From Pseudomonas donghuensis (GTDB lineage Bacteria > Pseudomonadota > Gammaproteobacteria > Pseudomonadales > Pseudomonadaceae), in contig NZ_JH650763.1 in NCBI RefSeq assembly GCF_000259195.1, positions 98,592 through 162,591 of the forward strand: a stretch of DNA of 64,000 nt, given 5' to 3'. Position numbers and translations under genes: made by a program. A model generated the notes under the pieces. That model saw only the letters and a program-made list of their open reading frames with translations, was not told where the DNA came from and ran no database searches. Positions 8,908 through 22,153 of the stretch are shown here, one piece after another. Numbering within the stretch: position 1 is the stretch's first letter; every line of letters begins with the position of its first letter.

Positions 8908-10431
8908 ATGTCTGCCTGCCTTCACAGGGCGATTCTGCTCACCATCGCCATGCTCGCGCTTTTTGGCTGTTCCGAAGAGGATGCGCAACCTAAGGCAAGC
9001 GCCACGGCGCCGGCAACGGCTGTACCGGCTGTATCGGCTGTACCGGCTGTATCGGCCGCTCCGACGGCGCCAAGCGAGGCGGTATTCAGCACCGAACAGC
9101 TTGATCAAATGCTTGCACCGTTGGCGTTGTATCCGGACGCTTTACTGGCTCAGGTGCTGATGGCCACCACCTATCCAGGCAATGTCGCCGACGCGGTTGT
9201 CTGGTCCAAGGCGCATCCGAACGTCAGCGGTGATGCCGCCGTCAAGCAGGTCGCCGACCAACCTTGGGACCCTAGCGTGCAATCGTTGGTGGCGTTTCCG
9301 CAGGTGCTGGCCACACTTGCCCAGGACCCGGTCTGGGTGCAACGCGTCGGTGATGCCTTTCTCGCCCAGCCCGATGCGGTGATGAACTCGGTGCAGCGCC
9401 TGCGCGCCAAGGCCAAGGCTGCTGGCCACCTGGAGTCCAACGATCAGCAGACCGTTATCGTGCAACCGGCAAGCGCCCCTGCTGGCGGCACGACCACGGT
9501 GGTGCAAGGTGCCGCGCCGGCACAGACTATCGTTATCCAGCCGACCAACCCGCAGGTTGTATACGTCCCAAGCTACAACCCCTCTGTGGTGTACGGCAGT
9601 TGGTCCTCACCATCCTATCCACCAGCGTATTATCCGCCACCACCGGGGTATGCCATCGGCACGGCGTTAGCGACCGGCCTGGCTTTCGGTGCTGGCGTAG
9701 CGATCGTCAATTCGTTGTGGGGGGATTGCGACTGGGACGATCATGACGTCGATATCAACGTCAATCGCTACAACAATATCAACAACGTCAACCGCAGGCT
9801 CGATGCCAACCAGAACAACTGGCGCCATAATCCTGCGTATCGCGACGGCGTCCCGTACCGCGACCAAGCCAGTCGAGCCCAGTTCGACCGACGCTTACCC
9901 GGCAGTGCAGAGCGCACAGCCTACCGCGGTGACACGCCGGCCCGGGTCGAAGATCGCGCGCGAGCACGTGAAACCCTGGCACAGCGCGGCATCGAAGCAC
10001 CGGCAACCAGTAACCTTGAAGCCCGCCAACGGGTGCAGAGTGCCGACCGCGAGCGCGCCCAACAGAGCCTGGAAAAGCAGGGCATCAAGCCGTCCGGCAA
10101 TGCACGCGAGCGCGCCCAGGTTGCCGATCGCCAACTGAAGAGTGACGGTCAGGCCCGTCAGCGTGCGCAGGCGCCCCAGAAGAACCGCCAGCCTCAGCAG
10201 ACGGGGCGCAACCAACAAGTACGTCAGCAAGTCCGCCAGCAACATGTTAGCGCCCAGGCGCCCCGCAACAATGCGTTGGCCGGTGTGCGCAACCCTTCGC
10301 AGTCACGCATCGCGAGCAATCGTGGCCAGGTCAGCCAACGGAGCGCCAGCCGACCGTCCGCAGCGTCTGCGGGCCACCAGGTACAACGACCCGCGCGGAT
10401 GCAACCCAGCGGTGGCGGCCGTCGCCGTTGA
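8908..10431 (+). CDS. DUF3300 domain lipoprotein
   Basis: The 507-residue product begins with a lipoprotein signal peptide whose lipobox ends LFGC, placing the acylated cysteine at C21. A short Ala/Val/Pro-rich linker includes AVPAVS twice. The DUF3300 domain follows (FSTEQLDQMLAPLALYPDAL to about residue 165), containing the typical blocks YPDALLAQVLMATTYP and QSLVAFPQVL. A YVPSYNPSVVYG segment and a Tyr/Pro-rich stretch precede a hydrophobic Gly/Ala segment near residues 250-270. The last 200 residues are Gln/Arg/Ala-rich and probably disordered. The function of DUF3300 is not known; an envelope location is implied by the signal. It is followed at 14 bp by the DUF2950 gene, a pairing that suggests one operon. 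Confidence 0.85.
   Translation: MSACLHRAILLTIAMLALFGCSEEDAQPKASATAPATAVPAVSAVPAVSAAPTAPSEAVFSTEQLDQMLAPLALYPDALLAQVLMATTYPGNVADAVVWSKAHPNVSGDAAVKQVADQPWDPSVQSLVAFPQVLATLAQDPVWVQRVGDAFLAQPDAVMNSVQRLRAKAKAAGHLESNDQQTVIVQPASAPAGGTTTVVQGAAPAQTIVIQPTNPQVVYVPSYNPSVVYGSWSSPSYPPAYYPPPPGYAIGTALATGLAFGAGVAIVNSLWGDCDWDDHDVDINVNRYNNINNVNRRLDANQNNWRHNPAYRDGVPYRDQASRAQFDRRLPGSAERTAYRGDTPARVEDRARARETLAQRGIEAPATSNLEARQRVQSADRERAQQSLEKQGIKPSGNARERAQVADRQLKSDGQARQRAQAPQKNRQPQQTGRNQQVRQQVRQQHVSAQAPRNNALAGVRNPSQSRIASNRGQVSQRSASRPSAASAGHQVQRPARMQPSGGGRRR
9018..9056 (+). repeat. 18 bp tandem repeat inside the DUF3300 gene
   Basis: The unit GGCTGTACCGGCTGTATC is present twice in tandem (9018-9035 and 9036-9053) plus three bases of a third copy. 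It encodes the peptide AVPAVS twice, in frame, in the linker after the lipobox. Each unit is itself two near-copies of a 9-mer, so the tract could vary in length by slippage without breaking the frame. Confidence 0.8.
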
Positions 10432-10445
10432 GAGGAGAGTCAGTC

Positions 10446-11336
10446 ATGAATGCTGCTAGTCGAATTGCGCTGGTTCTGCTGCTGTTCTGGACGTCCAGCA
10501 GTTTCGCTCAGAAACACTTCCCAAACCCGCAGGCCGCCGGCGAAGCACTGGTGCAGGCGCTTGGTAGCGAGAAGGCCGATAGCCAACAGTTGGCGAACTT
10601 GCTTGGCAACGACTGGAAGAGCTATATCCCGACCAAGAACATCGATCGTAAAGATGTTGATGCCTTTCTCGCCCTCTACAAGGAAAAACATCAGGTTCAG
10701 TCCGACAGCCCGAAGCGCGTACATCTGGTTGTCGGCGACACGCCCTGGATATTCCCAATTCCCATCAGACACAGTACTGGCGGCTGGGCATTCGACACCA
10801 AAGCCGGCGCCGAGGAAATCCGTCAGCGCCGCATCGGACGCAACGAATTGGCGACAATGCAAGCGGCGCGTGCCTATCACGACGCGCAGATGGATTACGC
10901 CGAGATTGATCGCAATGGTGATGGGGTCCTCGAATACGCACAGAAGCTCATCAGTAGCGACGGGCAGTTCGACGGCCTGTACTGGCCGGAAGAGGAAGGC
11001 GTCGAAGAAAGTCCGCTCGGACCGCTTTTCGGTGATACCACGACTGGTGATGACTGGCACGGCTATCACTATCGTATCCTCACTGCCCAAGGCCCTTCGG
11101 CGCCGGGCGGCGCCTATGACTACAAGATCGGCGATCGCATGACGCGCGGTTTTGCCGTTATTGCCTGGCCGGCGGACTACGGGGACACTGGCGTGATGAG
11201 TTTCATGATCAGCCACGACGGCGAACTGTTCGAGAAAGACCTCGGCCGTGACAGCGCCAAGCAAGCTGCTGCGATTACGCGTTTCGACCCCGACAGCAGT
11301 TGGAGCGAAGTAAAGGAAGAGGAAGAGGCGCGCTGA
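10446..11336 (+). CDS. DUF2950 family exported protein
   Basis: A 296-residue product starting at the ATG at 10446, preceded by GGAGAG at a normal distance; an in-frame upstream start would overlap the DUF3300 gene end. It has a cleavable signal peptide ending about SSSFAQ. The body matches the DUF2950 family: FPNPQAAGEALVQAL near the N-terminus, then WAFDTKAGAEEIRQRRIGRNEL, and a C-terminal YRILTAQGPSAPGGAYDY block. An acidic D-x-N-x-D-x segment (IDRNGDGV) resembles a calcium-binding loop. The role of the family is unknown. It is probably co-transcribed with the DUF3300 gene, and a bidirectional terminator separates it from gyrB. Confidence 0.85.
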   Translation: MNAASRIALVLLLFWTSSSFAQKHFPNPQAAGEALVQALGSEKADSQQLANLLGNDWKSYIPTKNIDRKDVDAFLALYKEKHQVQSDSPKRVHLVVGDTPWIFPIPIRHSTGGWAFDTKAGAEEIRQRRIGRNELATMQAARAYHDAQMDYAEIDRNGDGVLEYAQKLISSDGQFDGLYWPEEEGVEESPLGPLFGDTTTGDDWHGYHYRILTAQGPSAPGGAYDYKIGDRMTRGFAVIAWPADYGDTGVMSFMISHDGELFEKDLGRDSAKQAAAITRFDPDSSWSEVKEEEEAR

Positions 11337-11373
11337 ACCGAGCAGCTCAACACATGGAAGCCAACGCAACAAA

Positions 11374-11393
11374 AAGCCCGCGTGAGCGGGCTT
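11374..11393. terminator. Bidirectional intrinsic terminator between the DUF2950 gene and gyrB
   Basis: AAGCCCGC (11374-11381), a GTGA loop, and GCGGGCTT (11386-11393) form an 8 bp GC-rich stem. There is an A run on the left, which serves leftward transcripts, and a T-rich stretch shortly to the right. It lies between convergent genes and can end both. Confidence 0.8.
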
Positions 11394-11424
11394 GATGATG
11401 TTGCTTTTTTGAACCTACACCTGA

Positions 11425-14950
<3,526 letters not shown>

Positions 14951-14969
14951 CTAGAGTCTGCTGGACAAA

Positions 14970-16073
14970 TTACAGACGCATCGGCATGACAACGTAAGCG
15001 GAGTCGTCGTTGTCAGCTTCCTGCAGCAGGGCACTGCTGTTGGAGTCCGACAGGATCAGACGAACCTGCTCAGTGGTCATGACACCCAGTACGTCCAGCA
15101 AGTAGCTGACGTTAAAGCCGATTTCCAGCGAGCTACCGTTGTACTCGACGCTGATTTCTTCTTCCGCTTCTTCCTGCTCAGGGTTGTTGGCTTGGATCTT
15201 CAGCTGGGCATTGGCCAGTTGCAGACGGATGCCGCGGTACTTCTCGTTGGACAGGATCGCGGTGCGGCTGAAGGCTTCGCGCAGCGCCTGACGATCGCCG
15301 ACCACCAGCTTGTCACCCCCCTTGGGCAGTACACGCTCGTAGTCCGGGAACTTGCCATCGACCAGCTTGGAGGTGAAGGTGAATTCACCGGTGGTGGCAC
15401 GAATGTGGTGCTGACCCAGGACGATGCTGACCATGCCGTCCGGCTCGGTGAGCAGACGCGCCAGCTCAAGGATGCCTTTGCGCGGTACGATGACCTGGTG
15501 GCGATCAGCCTGGCCGATATCGGCACGCATCGAGCACATGGCCAGACGGTGGCCATCGGTGGCGACGGCGCGCAGGGTGTCAGTGGACACTTCCAGCAGC
15601 ATGCCGTTGAGGTAGTAGCGCACGTCCTGCTGGGCCATGGCGAAGCTGGTGCGCTCGATCAGGCGACGCAGACGGCTTTGCTCCAGGTTGCAGGTCAGCG
15701 AGCCCGGGCCTTCTTCCACTGTCGGGAAGTCGTTGGCCGGCAGGGTCGACAGGGTGAAGCGGCTGCGGCCTGCCTTTACCACCAACTTTTGCTCATCGAG
15801 CTTGATGTCGATCAGCGCATCGTTCGGCAGGCTTTTGCAGATATCCATCAGCTTGCGTGCAGGAACAGTGATCTCGCCAGGCTCGGCCGGCTCTTCCAGT
15901 TGCACGCGGCCAACCAGTTCCACTTCCAGGTCAGTACCGGTCAGCGACAATTGCTGACCCTGTACCACCAGCAGTACGTTGGACAGTACCGGCAAGGTCT
16001 GGCGGCGCTCGACGACGCCTGCGACCAGTTGCAGGGGTTTCAACAGGGCTTCGCGTTGAATGGTGAAATGCAT
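14970..16073 (-). CDS. dnaN: DNA polymerase III beta sliding clamp
   Basis: A 367-residue protein with the normal length and start (MHFTIQREALLKPLQLVAGVVERRQTL, split here at MHFTIQREALLKPL). Three repeated clamp domains can be followed, and the C-terminus ends YVVMPMRL, the conserved end that forms part of the protein-binding pocket. The dimer encircles DNA and tethers DNA polymerase III. It starts 40 bp after the dnaA stop and is probably co-transcribed with it. Confidence 0.99.
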   Translation of the reverse strand: MHFTIQREALLKPLQLVAGVVERRQTLPVLSNVLLVVQGQQLSLTGTDLEVELVGRVQLEEPAEPGEITVPARKLMDICKSLPNDALIDIKLDEQKLVVKAGRSRFTLSTLPANDFPTVEEGPGSLTCNLEQSRLRRLIERTSFAMAQQDVRYYLNGMLLEVSTDTLRAVATDGHRLAMCSMRADIGQADRHQVIVPRKGILELARLLTEPDGMVSIVLGQHHIRATTGEFTFTSKLVDGKFPDYERVLPKGGDKLVVGDRQALREAFSRTAILSNEKYRGIRLQLANAQLKIQANNPEQEEAEEEISVEYNGSSLEIGFNVSYLLDVLGVMTTEQVRLILSDSNSSALLQEADNDDSAYVVMPMRL

Positions 16074-16113
16074 GGTCTAGTCCCTTGCCTTTAATAAGCT
16101 GCGCTGACGTTCA

Positions 16114-17631
16114 TCAAGTCGTCAGAGTCCGCAGCAGGTTCTTGTAGTCCTCGCGGATATCCGCGTCGGATTCCTTGAGTTCGTTGATCTTGCGGCACGC
16201 ATGCAACACGGTGGTGTGATCGCGGCCGCCGAATACGTCGCCGATTTCCGGCAGGCTGTGGTTGGTCAGCTCTTTGGACAAGGCCATGGCGACCTGCCGC
16301 GGACGGGCTACCGAACGGGAACGACGTTTGGACAACAGATCGGAGATCTTGATCTTGTAGTACTCGGCAACGGTGCGCTGGATGTTATCCACACTCACCA
16401 GTTTGTCCTGCAGTGCCAGAAGATCCTTGAGCGACTCGCGAATCAGCTCGATGGTGATGTCGCGGCCCATGAAGTGCGAGTGAGCGATCACCCGTTTCAG
16501 GGCGCCTTCGAGTTCGCGTACGTTGGAACGAATCCGTTGGGCAATGAAGAAAGCAGCATCATGCGGCAGGTCGACCTTGGCCTGATCGGCCTTCTTCATC
16601 AGGATCGCTACCCGGGTTTCGAGCTCCGGGGGTTCTACCGCAACGGTCAGGCCCCAGCCGAAACGCGACTTCAGGCGCTCTTCCAACCCTTCGATTTCCT
16701 TCGGATAACGGTCGCTGGTCAGAATGACCTGCTGACCGCCTTCGAGCAGGGCGTTGAAGGTGTGGAAAAACTCTTCCTGGGAACGCTCTTTGCGGGCGAA
16801 GAACTGAATGTCATCGATCAGCAGCGCATCGACCGAACGGTAGAAGCGCTTGAACTCATTGATTGCATTAAGTTGCAGCGCCTTGACCATGTCGGCGACA
16901 AAACGCTCGGAGTGCAGGTACACCACCTTGGCATTCGGATTCTTCTTGAGCAGGTGGTTACCCACAGCGTGCATCAAGTGAGTTTTACCCAGGCCCACGC
17001 CGCCGTACAGGAACAACGGGTTGTAGCCATGCTTGGGGTTGTCGGCAACCTGCCAGGCCGCAGCGCGGGCCAGCTGGTTGGACTTACCTTCGACGAAGTT
17101 CTCGAAGGTAAAGGTGCGGTTCAGGTAGCTGGTGTGCTTGAGCGCACCCTCAACCTGCACAGTGCGTTGTTCGGTGCGACCGCTTGGCGCCGGGGCGGCA
17201 TTGGCCTCGCCCATGGAATCGAAGCTGTCTCGCGAAGGCGCGTCCTCGACTTCAACCGTCGCGGCAGGGGCAGCAACAGGAGCGGCGACTGGTTCGTTGA
17301 CCACCGCCGTTTGCGCCGCCTGGGCCTGGGATGCAGCCACGGCAGCGGCGAGCGGTGCATTGGGCGCGGCGCGCGGTGCCGAACTGCGTCTGCTGCCTAT
17401 TAATAAGGAAAGCGCAGGTGCAATACCGTTGCCGTGTTCACCCAGCAGCTCGAGCAGACGGCTCAGGTACTTTTCATTGACCCAGTCGAGAACGAAACGG
17501 TTGGGCGCATAGACGCGCAACTCGTCGCCTTCGGCTTCGACCTGTAGCGGACGGATCCAGGTGTTGAATTGCTGGGCAGGCAGTTCATCGCGCAGAAGCT
17601 CCACGCACTGCTGCCAAAGTTCCACTGACAC
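16114..17631 (-). CDS. dnaA: Chromosomal replication initiator DnaA
   Basis: A 505-residue protein from the GTG at 17631, with GGGGAT just upstream; an in-frame extension to 17706 runs into the DnaA-box region and is rejected. Domain I begins [21 protein letters not shown] long Ala/Pro-rich linker (domain II, about 85-165) follows. The AAA+ domain III has Walker [15 protein letters not shown] and Walker B LIDDIQFF. Domain IV ends with the DnaA-box-binding signature [15 protein letters not shown]. It initiates replication at the adjacent oriC. DnaA boxes directly upstream suggest autoregulation. Confidence 0.99.
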   Translation of the reverse strand: MSVELWQQCVELLRDELPAQQFNTWIRPLQVEAEGDELRVYAPNRFVLDWVNEKYLSRLLELLGEHGNGIAPALSLLIGSRRSSAPRAAPNAPLAAAVAASQAQAAQTAVVNEPVAAPVAAPAATVEVEDAPSRDSFDSMGEANAAPAPSGRTEQRTVQVEGALKHTSYLNRTFTFENFVEGKSNQLARAAAWQVADNPKHGYNPLFLYGGVGLGKTHLMHAVGNHLLKKNPNAKVVYLHSERFVADMVKALQLNAINEFKRFYRSVDALLIDDIQFFARKERSQEEFFHTFNALLEGGQQVILTSDRYPKEIEGLEERLKSRFGWGLTVAVEPPELETRVAILMKKADQAKVDLPHDAAFFIAQRIRSNVRELEGALKRVIAHSHFMGRDITIELIRESLKDLLALQDKLVSVDNIQRTVAEYYKIKISDLLSKRRSRSVARPRQVAMALSKELTNHSLPEIGDVFGGRDHTTVLHACRKINELKESDADIREDYKNLLRTLTT

Positions 17632-18134
17632 GGATATCCCCTGAGTTGAAAGCCGGTGAGGCAAAAACAAGCGCCCATTGTACCCAGCGCCAGCGCAGTT
17701 ATCCACATGCAGGTGCGTCGAGGATGGCGATAAATCAGCACTTTAGTGACCAAAATGTCGTTTCGGACATGTGAATAAGCCCTGTGGATAACCGCACCTG
17801 AGGTCTTTGCACAACTGGGGGTCGAAATCGGTGGATAACCTGCCTGTGGATAACTGTCCATTTGATCCACAGCTTTTCCGAGGCTACACCACAGTCAGAA
17901 CACCTCTTCTCGACAAGGTTTCTTTCCTCTGTACATAAGGTATTTAAAGGTCTGTAGCTTGTTATCCACAGAAATCTTCCACATAAGCTTTATAAGATTC
18001 ACTAAAAAGCTTTAAATAAGTCCTCTCTTTTTTTCTATGTTTAAGTGATCCGTTGCTCGGGGTCTGTCAGGGCAAACCAGGTGAGCCACCGAATGAGGCC
18101 GATTTTCCGTCTATAAGGAAAAGCTGGTTGGAAA
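17632..18134. other. oriC: oriC, chromosomal origin with DnaA boxes and AT-rich unwinding region
   Basis: This gene-free stretch between dnaA and rpmH holds four perfect DnaA boxes: TTATCCACA at 17699-17707 and 17962-17970, and TGTGGATAA at 17783-17791 and 17845-17853. Near matches are at 17830-17838 and 17863-17871. An AT-rich tract with repeated AAGCTTTA-type segments (about 17985-18045) is the likely DNA-unwinding element. Position and content match the known Pseudomonas origin between rpmH and dnaA. Confidence 0.93.
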
Positions 18135-18163
18135 TTGACCTACGGCCCTGCTTTCTCTAGAAT
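18135..18163 (+). promoter_or_regulatory. Sigma-70 promoter of rpmH-rnpA
   Basis: TTGACC (18135-18140) and TAGAAT (18158-18163) are separated by exactly 17 bp, giving a strong sigma-70 type promoter. Transcription would start near 18170, about 54 bases before the rpmH ATG. Confidence 0.8.
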
Positions 18164-18223
18164 CGCCGGTCTCTTAAAACGGGGGCCATTCCGGCCCGTT
18201 GTCGACGAACCAGGTAACACGCC

Positions 18224-18358
18224 ATGAAACGTACTTTCCAACCAAGCACCATCAAGCGCGCTCGCACTCACGGTTTCCGTGCCCGTATGGCCACCAAGAA
18301 CGGTCGTGCCGTTCTGTCGCGTCGCCGTGCCAAAGGCCGTAAGCGCCTGGCAGTTTGA
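18224..18358 (+). CDS. rpmH: 50S ribosomal protein L34
   Basis: A 44-codon frame from the ATG at 18224 to the TGA at 18356-18358 encodes [19 protein letters not shown] and continues with [20 protein letters not shown], the highly basic and conserved L34. It is too short for ordinary ORF cut-offs. It follows a strong promoter and precedes rnpA, the invariant arrangement next to dnaA. Confidence 0.98.
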
Positions 18359-18371
18359 TTTTTCGGCACTG

Positions 18372-18776
18372 GTGGTGAGTCAGGACTTCAGTCGGGAAAA
18401 GCGTCTGCTTATTCCCCGACACTTCAAAGCGGTCTTCGACTCCCCAACCGGCAAGGTTCCAGGGAAATGCCTGCTGATCCTTGCTCGCGAGAACGGTCTT
18501 GATCATCCCCGCCTGGGGCTAGTGATCGGGAAAAAGAGCGTCAAGCTCTCCGTTCAACGCAATCGCCTGAAACGCCTGATGCGCGATTCGTTTCGCCTGA
18601 ACCAGCATTCACTTGCCGGTTGGGATATCGTGATCGTCGCGCGCAAAGGGTTGGGCGAGATTGAAAACCCAGAATTGCACCAACATTTTGGCAAGCTCTG
18701 GAAGCGCCTTGCACGCAGTCGGCCCGCTCCAGTGGTTAACACCGACTCTGTGGGGGTAGACAGTCAAGATGCGTAA
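18372..18776 (+). CDS. rnpA: Ribonuclease P protein component
   Basis: About 134 residues from tandem GTG codons at 18372/18375, starting [13 protein letters not shown]. The RNR signature is seen in [15 protein letters not shown]. The protein helps RNase P RNA bind and cleave pre-tRNA 5' leaders. The start is 13 bp after the rpmH stop; a longer frame reaching 18279 would overlap rpmH and is rejected. Its C-terminal codons overlap the yidD start by 8 bp. Confidence 0.96.
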   Translation: MVSQDFSREKRLLIPRHFKAVFDSPTGKVPGKCLLILARENGLDHPRLGLVIGKKSVKLSVQRNRLKRLMRDSFRLNQHSLAGWDIVIVARKGLGEIENPELHQHFGKLWKRLARSRPAPVVNTDSVGVDSQDA

Positions 18777-19014
18777 ACTGGCGCTCGTTCCGATCCAGTT
18801 TTACCGTTATGCCATTAGTCCTCTGATGGCCAGTCACTGTCGTTTCTACCCCAGTTGCTCCTGCTACGCGATCGAAGCCATCGAAACACATGGCCTATTG
18901 CGCGGTGGGTGGCTTACCGTTCGTCGCCTGGGGCGTTGTCATCCGTGGAATGCCGGTGGTTTTGACCCGGTTCCACCTGCCTCCTCTTCCCGTACTTCTT
19001 CGATAGCCGAGTAA
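18769..19014 (+). CDS. yidD: Membrane protein insertion efficiency factor YidD
   Basis: An 81-residue protein with the family core [20 protein letters not shown] followed by [12 protein letters not shown] and a [15 protein letters not shown] block. YidD is thought to help YidC-dependent insertion of membrane proteins at the inner membrane. It overlaps rnpA by 8 bp and is 2 bp from yidC, so the four genes form one translation-coupled operon. Confidence 0.96.
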   Translation: MRKLALVPIQFYRYAISPLMASHCRFYPSCSCYAIEAIETHGLLRGGWLTVRRLGRCHPWNAGGFDPVPPASSSRTSSIAE

Positions 19015-19016
19015 TC

Positions 19017-20699
19017 ATGGATATTAAACGCACGATCCTGATCGTCGCCCTGGCAATCGTGTCCTACGTCATGGTCCTTAACTGGAACCAGGACTATGGC
19101 CAGGCTGCCCTGCCGACTCAGAATACTGCTGCCAGCAACGTTGCCCCGGCCCTGCCGGACACCGCGCAGGCCGGTAACACTGGCGCCAGCGCCGATGTAC
19201 CGAGCGCCAACGCTGAATCCAGCCCCGCAGAACTTGCCCCGGTAGTGGTTAGCAAGGATCTGATTCGGGTCAAGACTGATGTCCTCGATCTGGCTATCGA
19301 TCCAAACGGTGGTGACGTCGCCCAGCTGATGCTGCCGAAGTACCCACGCCGTCAGGACCATCCGGACATTCCGTTCCAGTTGTTCGACAACGGTGGTGAG
19401 CGTACTTACCTGGCACAGAGCGGTCTGACTGGCGTCAACGGTCCGGATGCCCGTTCGTCTGGTCGTCCGCTGTATGCCGCTGATCAGAAAAGTTATCAAC
19501 TGGCCGATGGTCAGGACCAACTGGTCGTCGACCTGAAGTTCAGCGATGCCGGCGTCAACTACATCAAGCGCTTCAGCTTCAAGCGCGGTGAGTACGACCT
19601 GACCGTCACTTACCTGATCGACAACCAGAGCGCACAGCCCTGGACCGGTAACCTGTTCGCGCAGCTCAAGCGCGATGCCAGCTCGGATCCTTCCTCGAGC
19701 ACCGCAACCGGTACCGCGACCTACCTCGGTGCAGCCCTGTGGACAAGTTCGGAACCCTACAAAAAGGTGTCGATGAAAGACATCGACAAGGGAAATCTGA
19801 AAGAAAATGTTTCCGGCGGCTGGGTAGCCTGGCTGCAGCACTACTTTGTAACTGCCTGGATTCCAAACAAGTCTGAAAACAACATCGTTCAGACCCGTAA
19901 GGACAGCCAAGGCAACTACATCATCGGTTTCACCGGTCCGGCGCTGAACGTTGCCGCTGGCGGTAAAGGCGAAACCAGCACCACGCTGTACGCAGGTCCG
20001 AAGATCCAGGAGAAGCTCAAAGAGTTGTCCCCAGGTCTGGAACTGACCGTCGACTACGGCATCCTGTGGTTCATTGCCCAGCCAATCTTCTGGCTGCTGC
20101 AACATATCCACAGCCTGCTCGGCAACTGGGGCTGGTCGATCATCGTCCTGACCATGCTGATCAAGGCGCTGTTCTTCCCGCTGTCGGCTGCCAGCTACCG
20201 TTCCATGGCGCGCATGCGTGCCGTTGCACCGAAACTGGCTGCACTGAAAGAACAACATGGCGACGACCGGCAGAAAATGTCGCAAGCCATGATGGAGCTG
20301 TACAAGAAAGAGAAGATCAACCCACTGGGCGGCTGCCTGCCGATCCTGGTGCAGATGCCGGTCTTCCTCTCGCTGTACTGGGTTCTGCTGGAAAGCGTCG
20401 AGATGCGTCAGGCGCCATGGATGTTCTGGATCACTGACTTGTCGATCAAGGATCCGTTCTTCATCCTGCCGATCATCATGGGCGCGACCATGTTCATCCA
20501 GCAGCAGCTGAACCCGACTCCGCCGGATCCGATGCAGGCCAAGGTGATGAAGCTGATGCCAATCATCTTCACCTTCTTCTTCCTGTGGTTCCCGGCAGGT
20601 CTGGTGCTGTACTGGGTTGTGAACAACTGCCTGTCGATCGCACAGCAGTGGTACATCACTCGCAGCATCGAAAAGGCTACCAAGAAAGCCGCTGCTTGA
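19017..20699 (+). CDS. yidC: Membrane protein insertase YidC
   Basis: A 560-residue inner membrane protein. It has an N-terminal signal-anchor helix, a large periplasmic domain (about residues 65-350) and a C-terminal bundle of membrane helices starting at ILWFIAQPIFWLL. The conserved hydrophilic-groove region (PLSAASYRSMARMRAVAPK), GGCLPILVQMPVFLSLY and the final FLWFPAGLVLYWVVNN are present. YidC inserts proteins such as subunit c of the ATP synthase encoded downstream in this window. A terminator follows the stop codon. Confidence 0.99.
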   Translation: MDIKRTILIVALAIVSYVMVLNWNQDYGQAALPTQNTAASNVAPALPDTAQAGNTGASADVPSANAESSPAELAPVVVSKDLIRVKTDVLDLAIDPNGGDVAQLMLPKYPRRQDHPDIPFQLFDNGGERTYLAQSGLTGVNGPDARSSGRPLYAADQKSYQLADGQDQLVVDLKFSDAGVNYIKRFSFKRGEYDLTVTYLIDNQSAQPWTGNLFAQLKRDASSDPSSSTATGTATYLGAALWTSSEPYKKVSMKDIDKGNLKENVSGGWVAWLQHYFVTAWIPNKSENNIVQTRKDSQGNYIIGFTGPALNVAAGGKGETSTTLYAGPKIQEKLKELSPGLELTVDYGILWFIAQPIFWLLQHIHSLLGNWGWSIIVLTMLIKALFFPLSAASYRSMARMRAVAPKLAALKEQHGDDRQKMSQAMMELYKKEKINPLGGCLPILVQMPVFLSLYWVLLESVEMRQAPWMFWITDLSIKDPFFILPIIMGATMFIQQQLNPTPPDPMQAKVMKLMPIIFTFFFLWFPAGLVLYWVVNNCLSIAQQWYITRSIEKATKKAAA

Positions 20700-20725
20700 C
20701 GGGTTAGCCAGCTAACCTGTGGATA

Positions 20726-20748
20726 AACGCCCCCTCGTGGGGCGTTTT
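20726..20748 (+). terminator. Intrinsic terminator after yidC
   Basis: AACGCCCC (20726-20733), loop CTCGT, GGGGCGTT (20739-20746), then TTTT partly shared with the stem. It lies 27 bp after the yidC stop and ends the rpmH-rnpA-yidD-yidC transcript before mnmE. Confidence 0.8.
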
Positions 20749-20782
20749 GCTATCTGTCGTTTTTGTCGTGAGGCCCTCGAGC

Positions 20783-22153
20783 ATGAACACTGTGCGTGAA
20801 ACCATTGCCGCCATCGCTACCGCCCAGGGACGTGGGGGCGTGGGGATCGTGCGGCTATCCGGCCCCCTGGCCCAACAAGCCGGGCTGGCCATCTGTGGAA
20901 AAGCACTGACACCGCGGCACGCCCATTACGGAGCGTTCCGCGCTGAAGATGGCCTGGTGCTGGATGAAGGCATTGCGCTGTTTTTCCCTGGGCCCAACTC
21001 CTTTACCGGCGAAGACGTGCTTGAGCTGCAGGGCCACGGCGGCCCGGTAGTCCTCGATATGTTGCTGCAGCGCTGTGTACAACTGGGTTGCCGCCTGGCG
21101 CGCCCGGGTGAATTCAGTGAGCGGGCATTCCTCAACGACAAGCTCGACCTGGCCCAGGCCGAGGCGATCGCCGACCTGATCGAAGCCAGTTCTGCACAAG
21201 CTGCGCGCAATGCCTTGCGCTCGCTGCAGGGCGAATTTTCCCGCCGTGTGGATAACCTCACCGAGAAGTTGATCAGTCTGCGCATCTACGTGGAAGCTGC
21301 AATCGATTTCCCCGAAGAAGAAATCGACTTTCTTGCTGACGGTCACGTGCTGAGCATGCTCGATGAGGTGCGCAACAATTTATCCACAGTGCAGCGCGAA
21401 GCCGGGCAGGGCGCCTTGCTGCGCGACGGCATGACGGTGGTGATCGCTGGTCGGCCGAATGCCGGCAAGTCGAGCCTGCTTAACGTTCTGGCCGGCCGCG
21501 AGGCGGCGATTGTCACCGATATCGCCGGCACCACCCGGGACATCCTGCGCGAACATATCCACATCGACGGCATGCCGCTGCACGTTGTCGACACGGCTGG
21601 ATTGCGCGATACCGATGACCATGTGGAAAAGATCGGCGTGGAACGCGCACTCAAGGCCATCAACGAAGCCGATCGGGTGCTGTTGGTGGTCGACTCGACT
21701 GCACCGGAAGCCAGTGATCCGTTTGCCCTGTGGCCGGAATTTCTCGACCTGCGTCCGGATCCGGCCAAGGTTACGCTGATTCGCAACAAGGCAGATTTGA
21801 GTGGCGAAGCCATCGCCATGGAACAGAGTGAAGATGGCCACGTCACCATTACCCTCAGTGCCAAGGACACCGACATGGGGCTTGAGCTGCTGCGCGAGCA
21901 CCTGAAGGCCTGCATGGGTTATGAACAGACTGCTGAAAGCAGCTTCAGCGCCCGCAGGCGCCACCTGGAGGCATTGCGTCAGGCCGGTGCGCACCTGGAG
22001 CATGGACATGCGCAACTGACCCTCGCCGGTGCCGGTGAGCTGCTGGCAGAAGATTTGCGCCAGGCGCAACACGCCCTGGGCGAGATTACCGGTGCATTCA
22101 GTTCCGACGATCTGCTCGGACGCATCTTCTCCAGCTTCTGCATCGGCAAGTAA
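20783..22153 (+). CDS. mnmE: tRNA modification GTPase MnmE
   Basis: A 456-residue protein from the ATG at 20783 ([20 protein letters not shown]); an in-frame extension 12 codons upstream overlaps the terminator. The N-terminal formyl-THF-binding domain is followed by helices and an inserted G domain with G1 [12 protein letters not shown]2/G3 GTTRDILRE and DTAGLRD, and G4 RNKADL. The protein ends with the hallmark CIGK, whose cysteine is catalytic. With MnmG it makes the 5-carboxymethylaminomethyl modification of wobble uridine. It is separated from mnmG by a second oriC-like block. Confidence 0.98.
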   Translation: MNTVRETIAAIATAQGRGGVGIVRLSGPLAQQAGLAICGKALTPRHAHYGAFRAEDGLVLDEGIALFFPGPNSFTGEDVLELQGHGGPVVLDMLLQRCVQLGCRLARPGEFSERAFLNDKLDLAQAEAIADLIEASSAQAARNALRSLQGEFSRRVDNLTEKLISLRIYVEAAIDFPEEEIDFLADGHVLSMLDEVRNNLSTVQREAGQGALLRDGMTVVIAGRPNAGKSSLLNVLAGREAAIVTDIAGTTRDILREHIHIDGMPLHVVDTAGLRDTDDHVEKIGVERALKAINEADRVLLVVDSTAPEASDPFALWPEFLDLRPDPAKVTLIRNKADLSGEAIAMEQSEDGHVTITLSAKDTDMGLELLREHLKACMGYEQTAESSFSARRRHLEALRQAGAHLEHGHAQLTLAGAGELLAEDLRQAQHALGEITGAFSSDDLLGRIFSSFCIGK

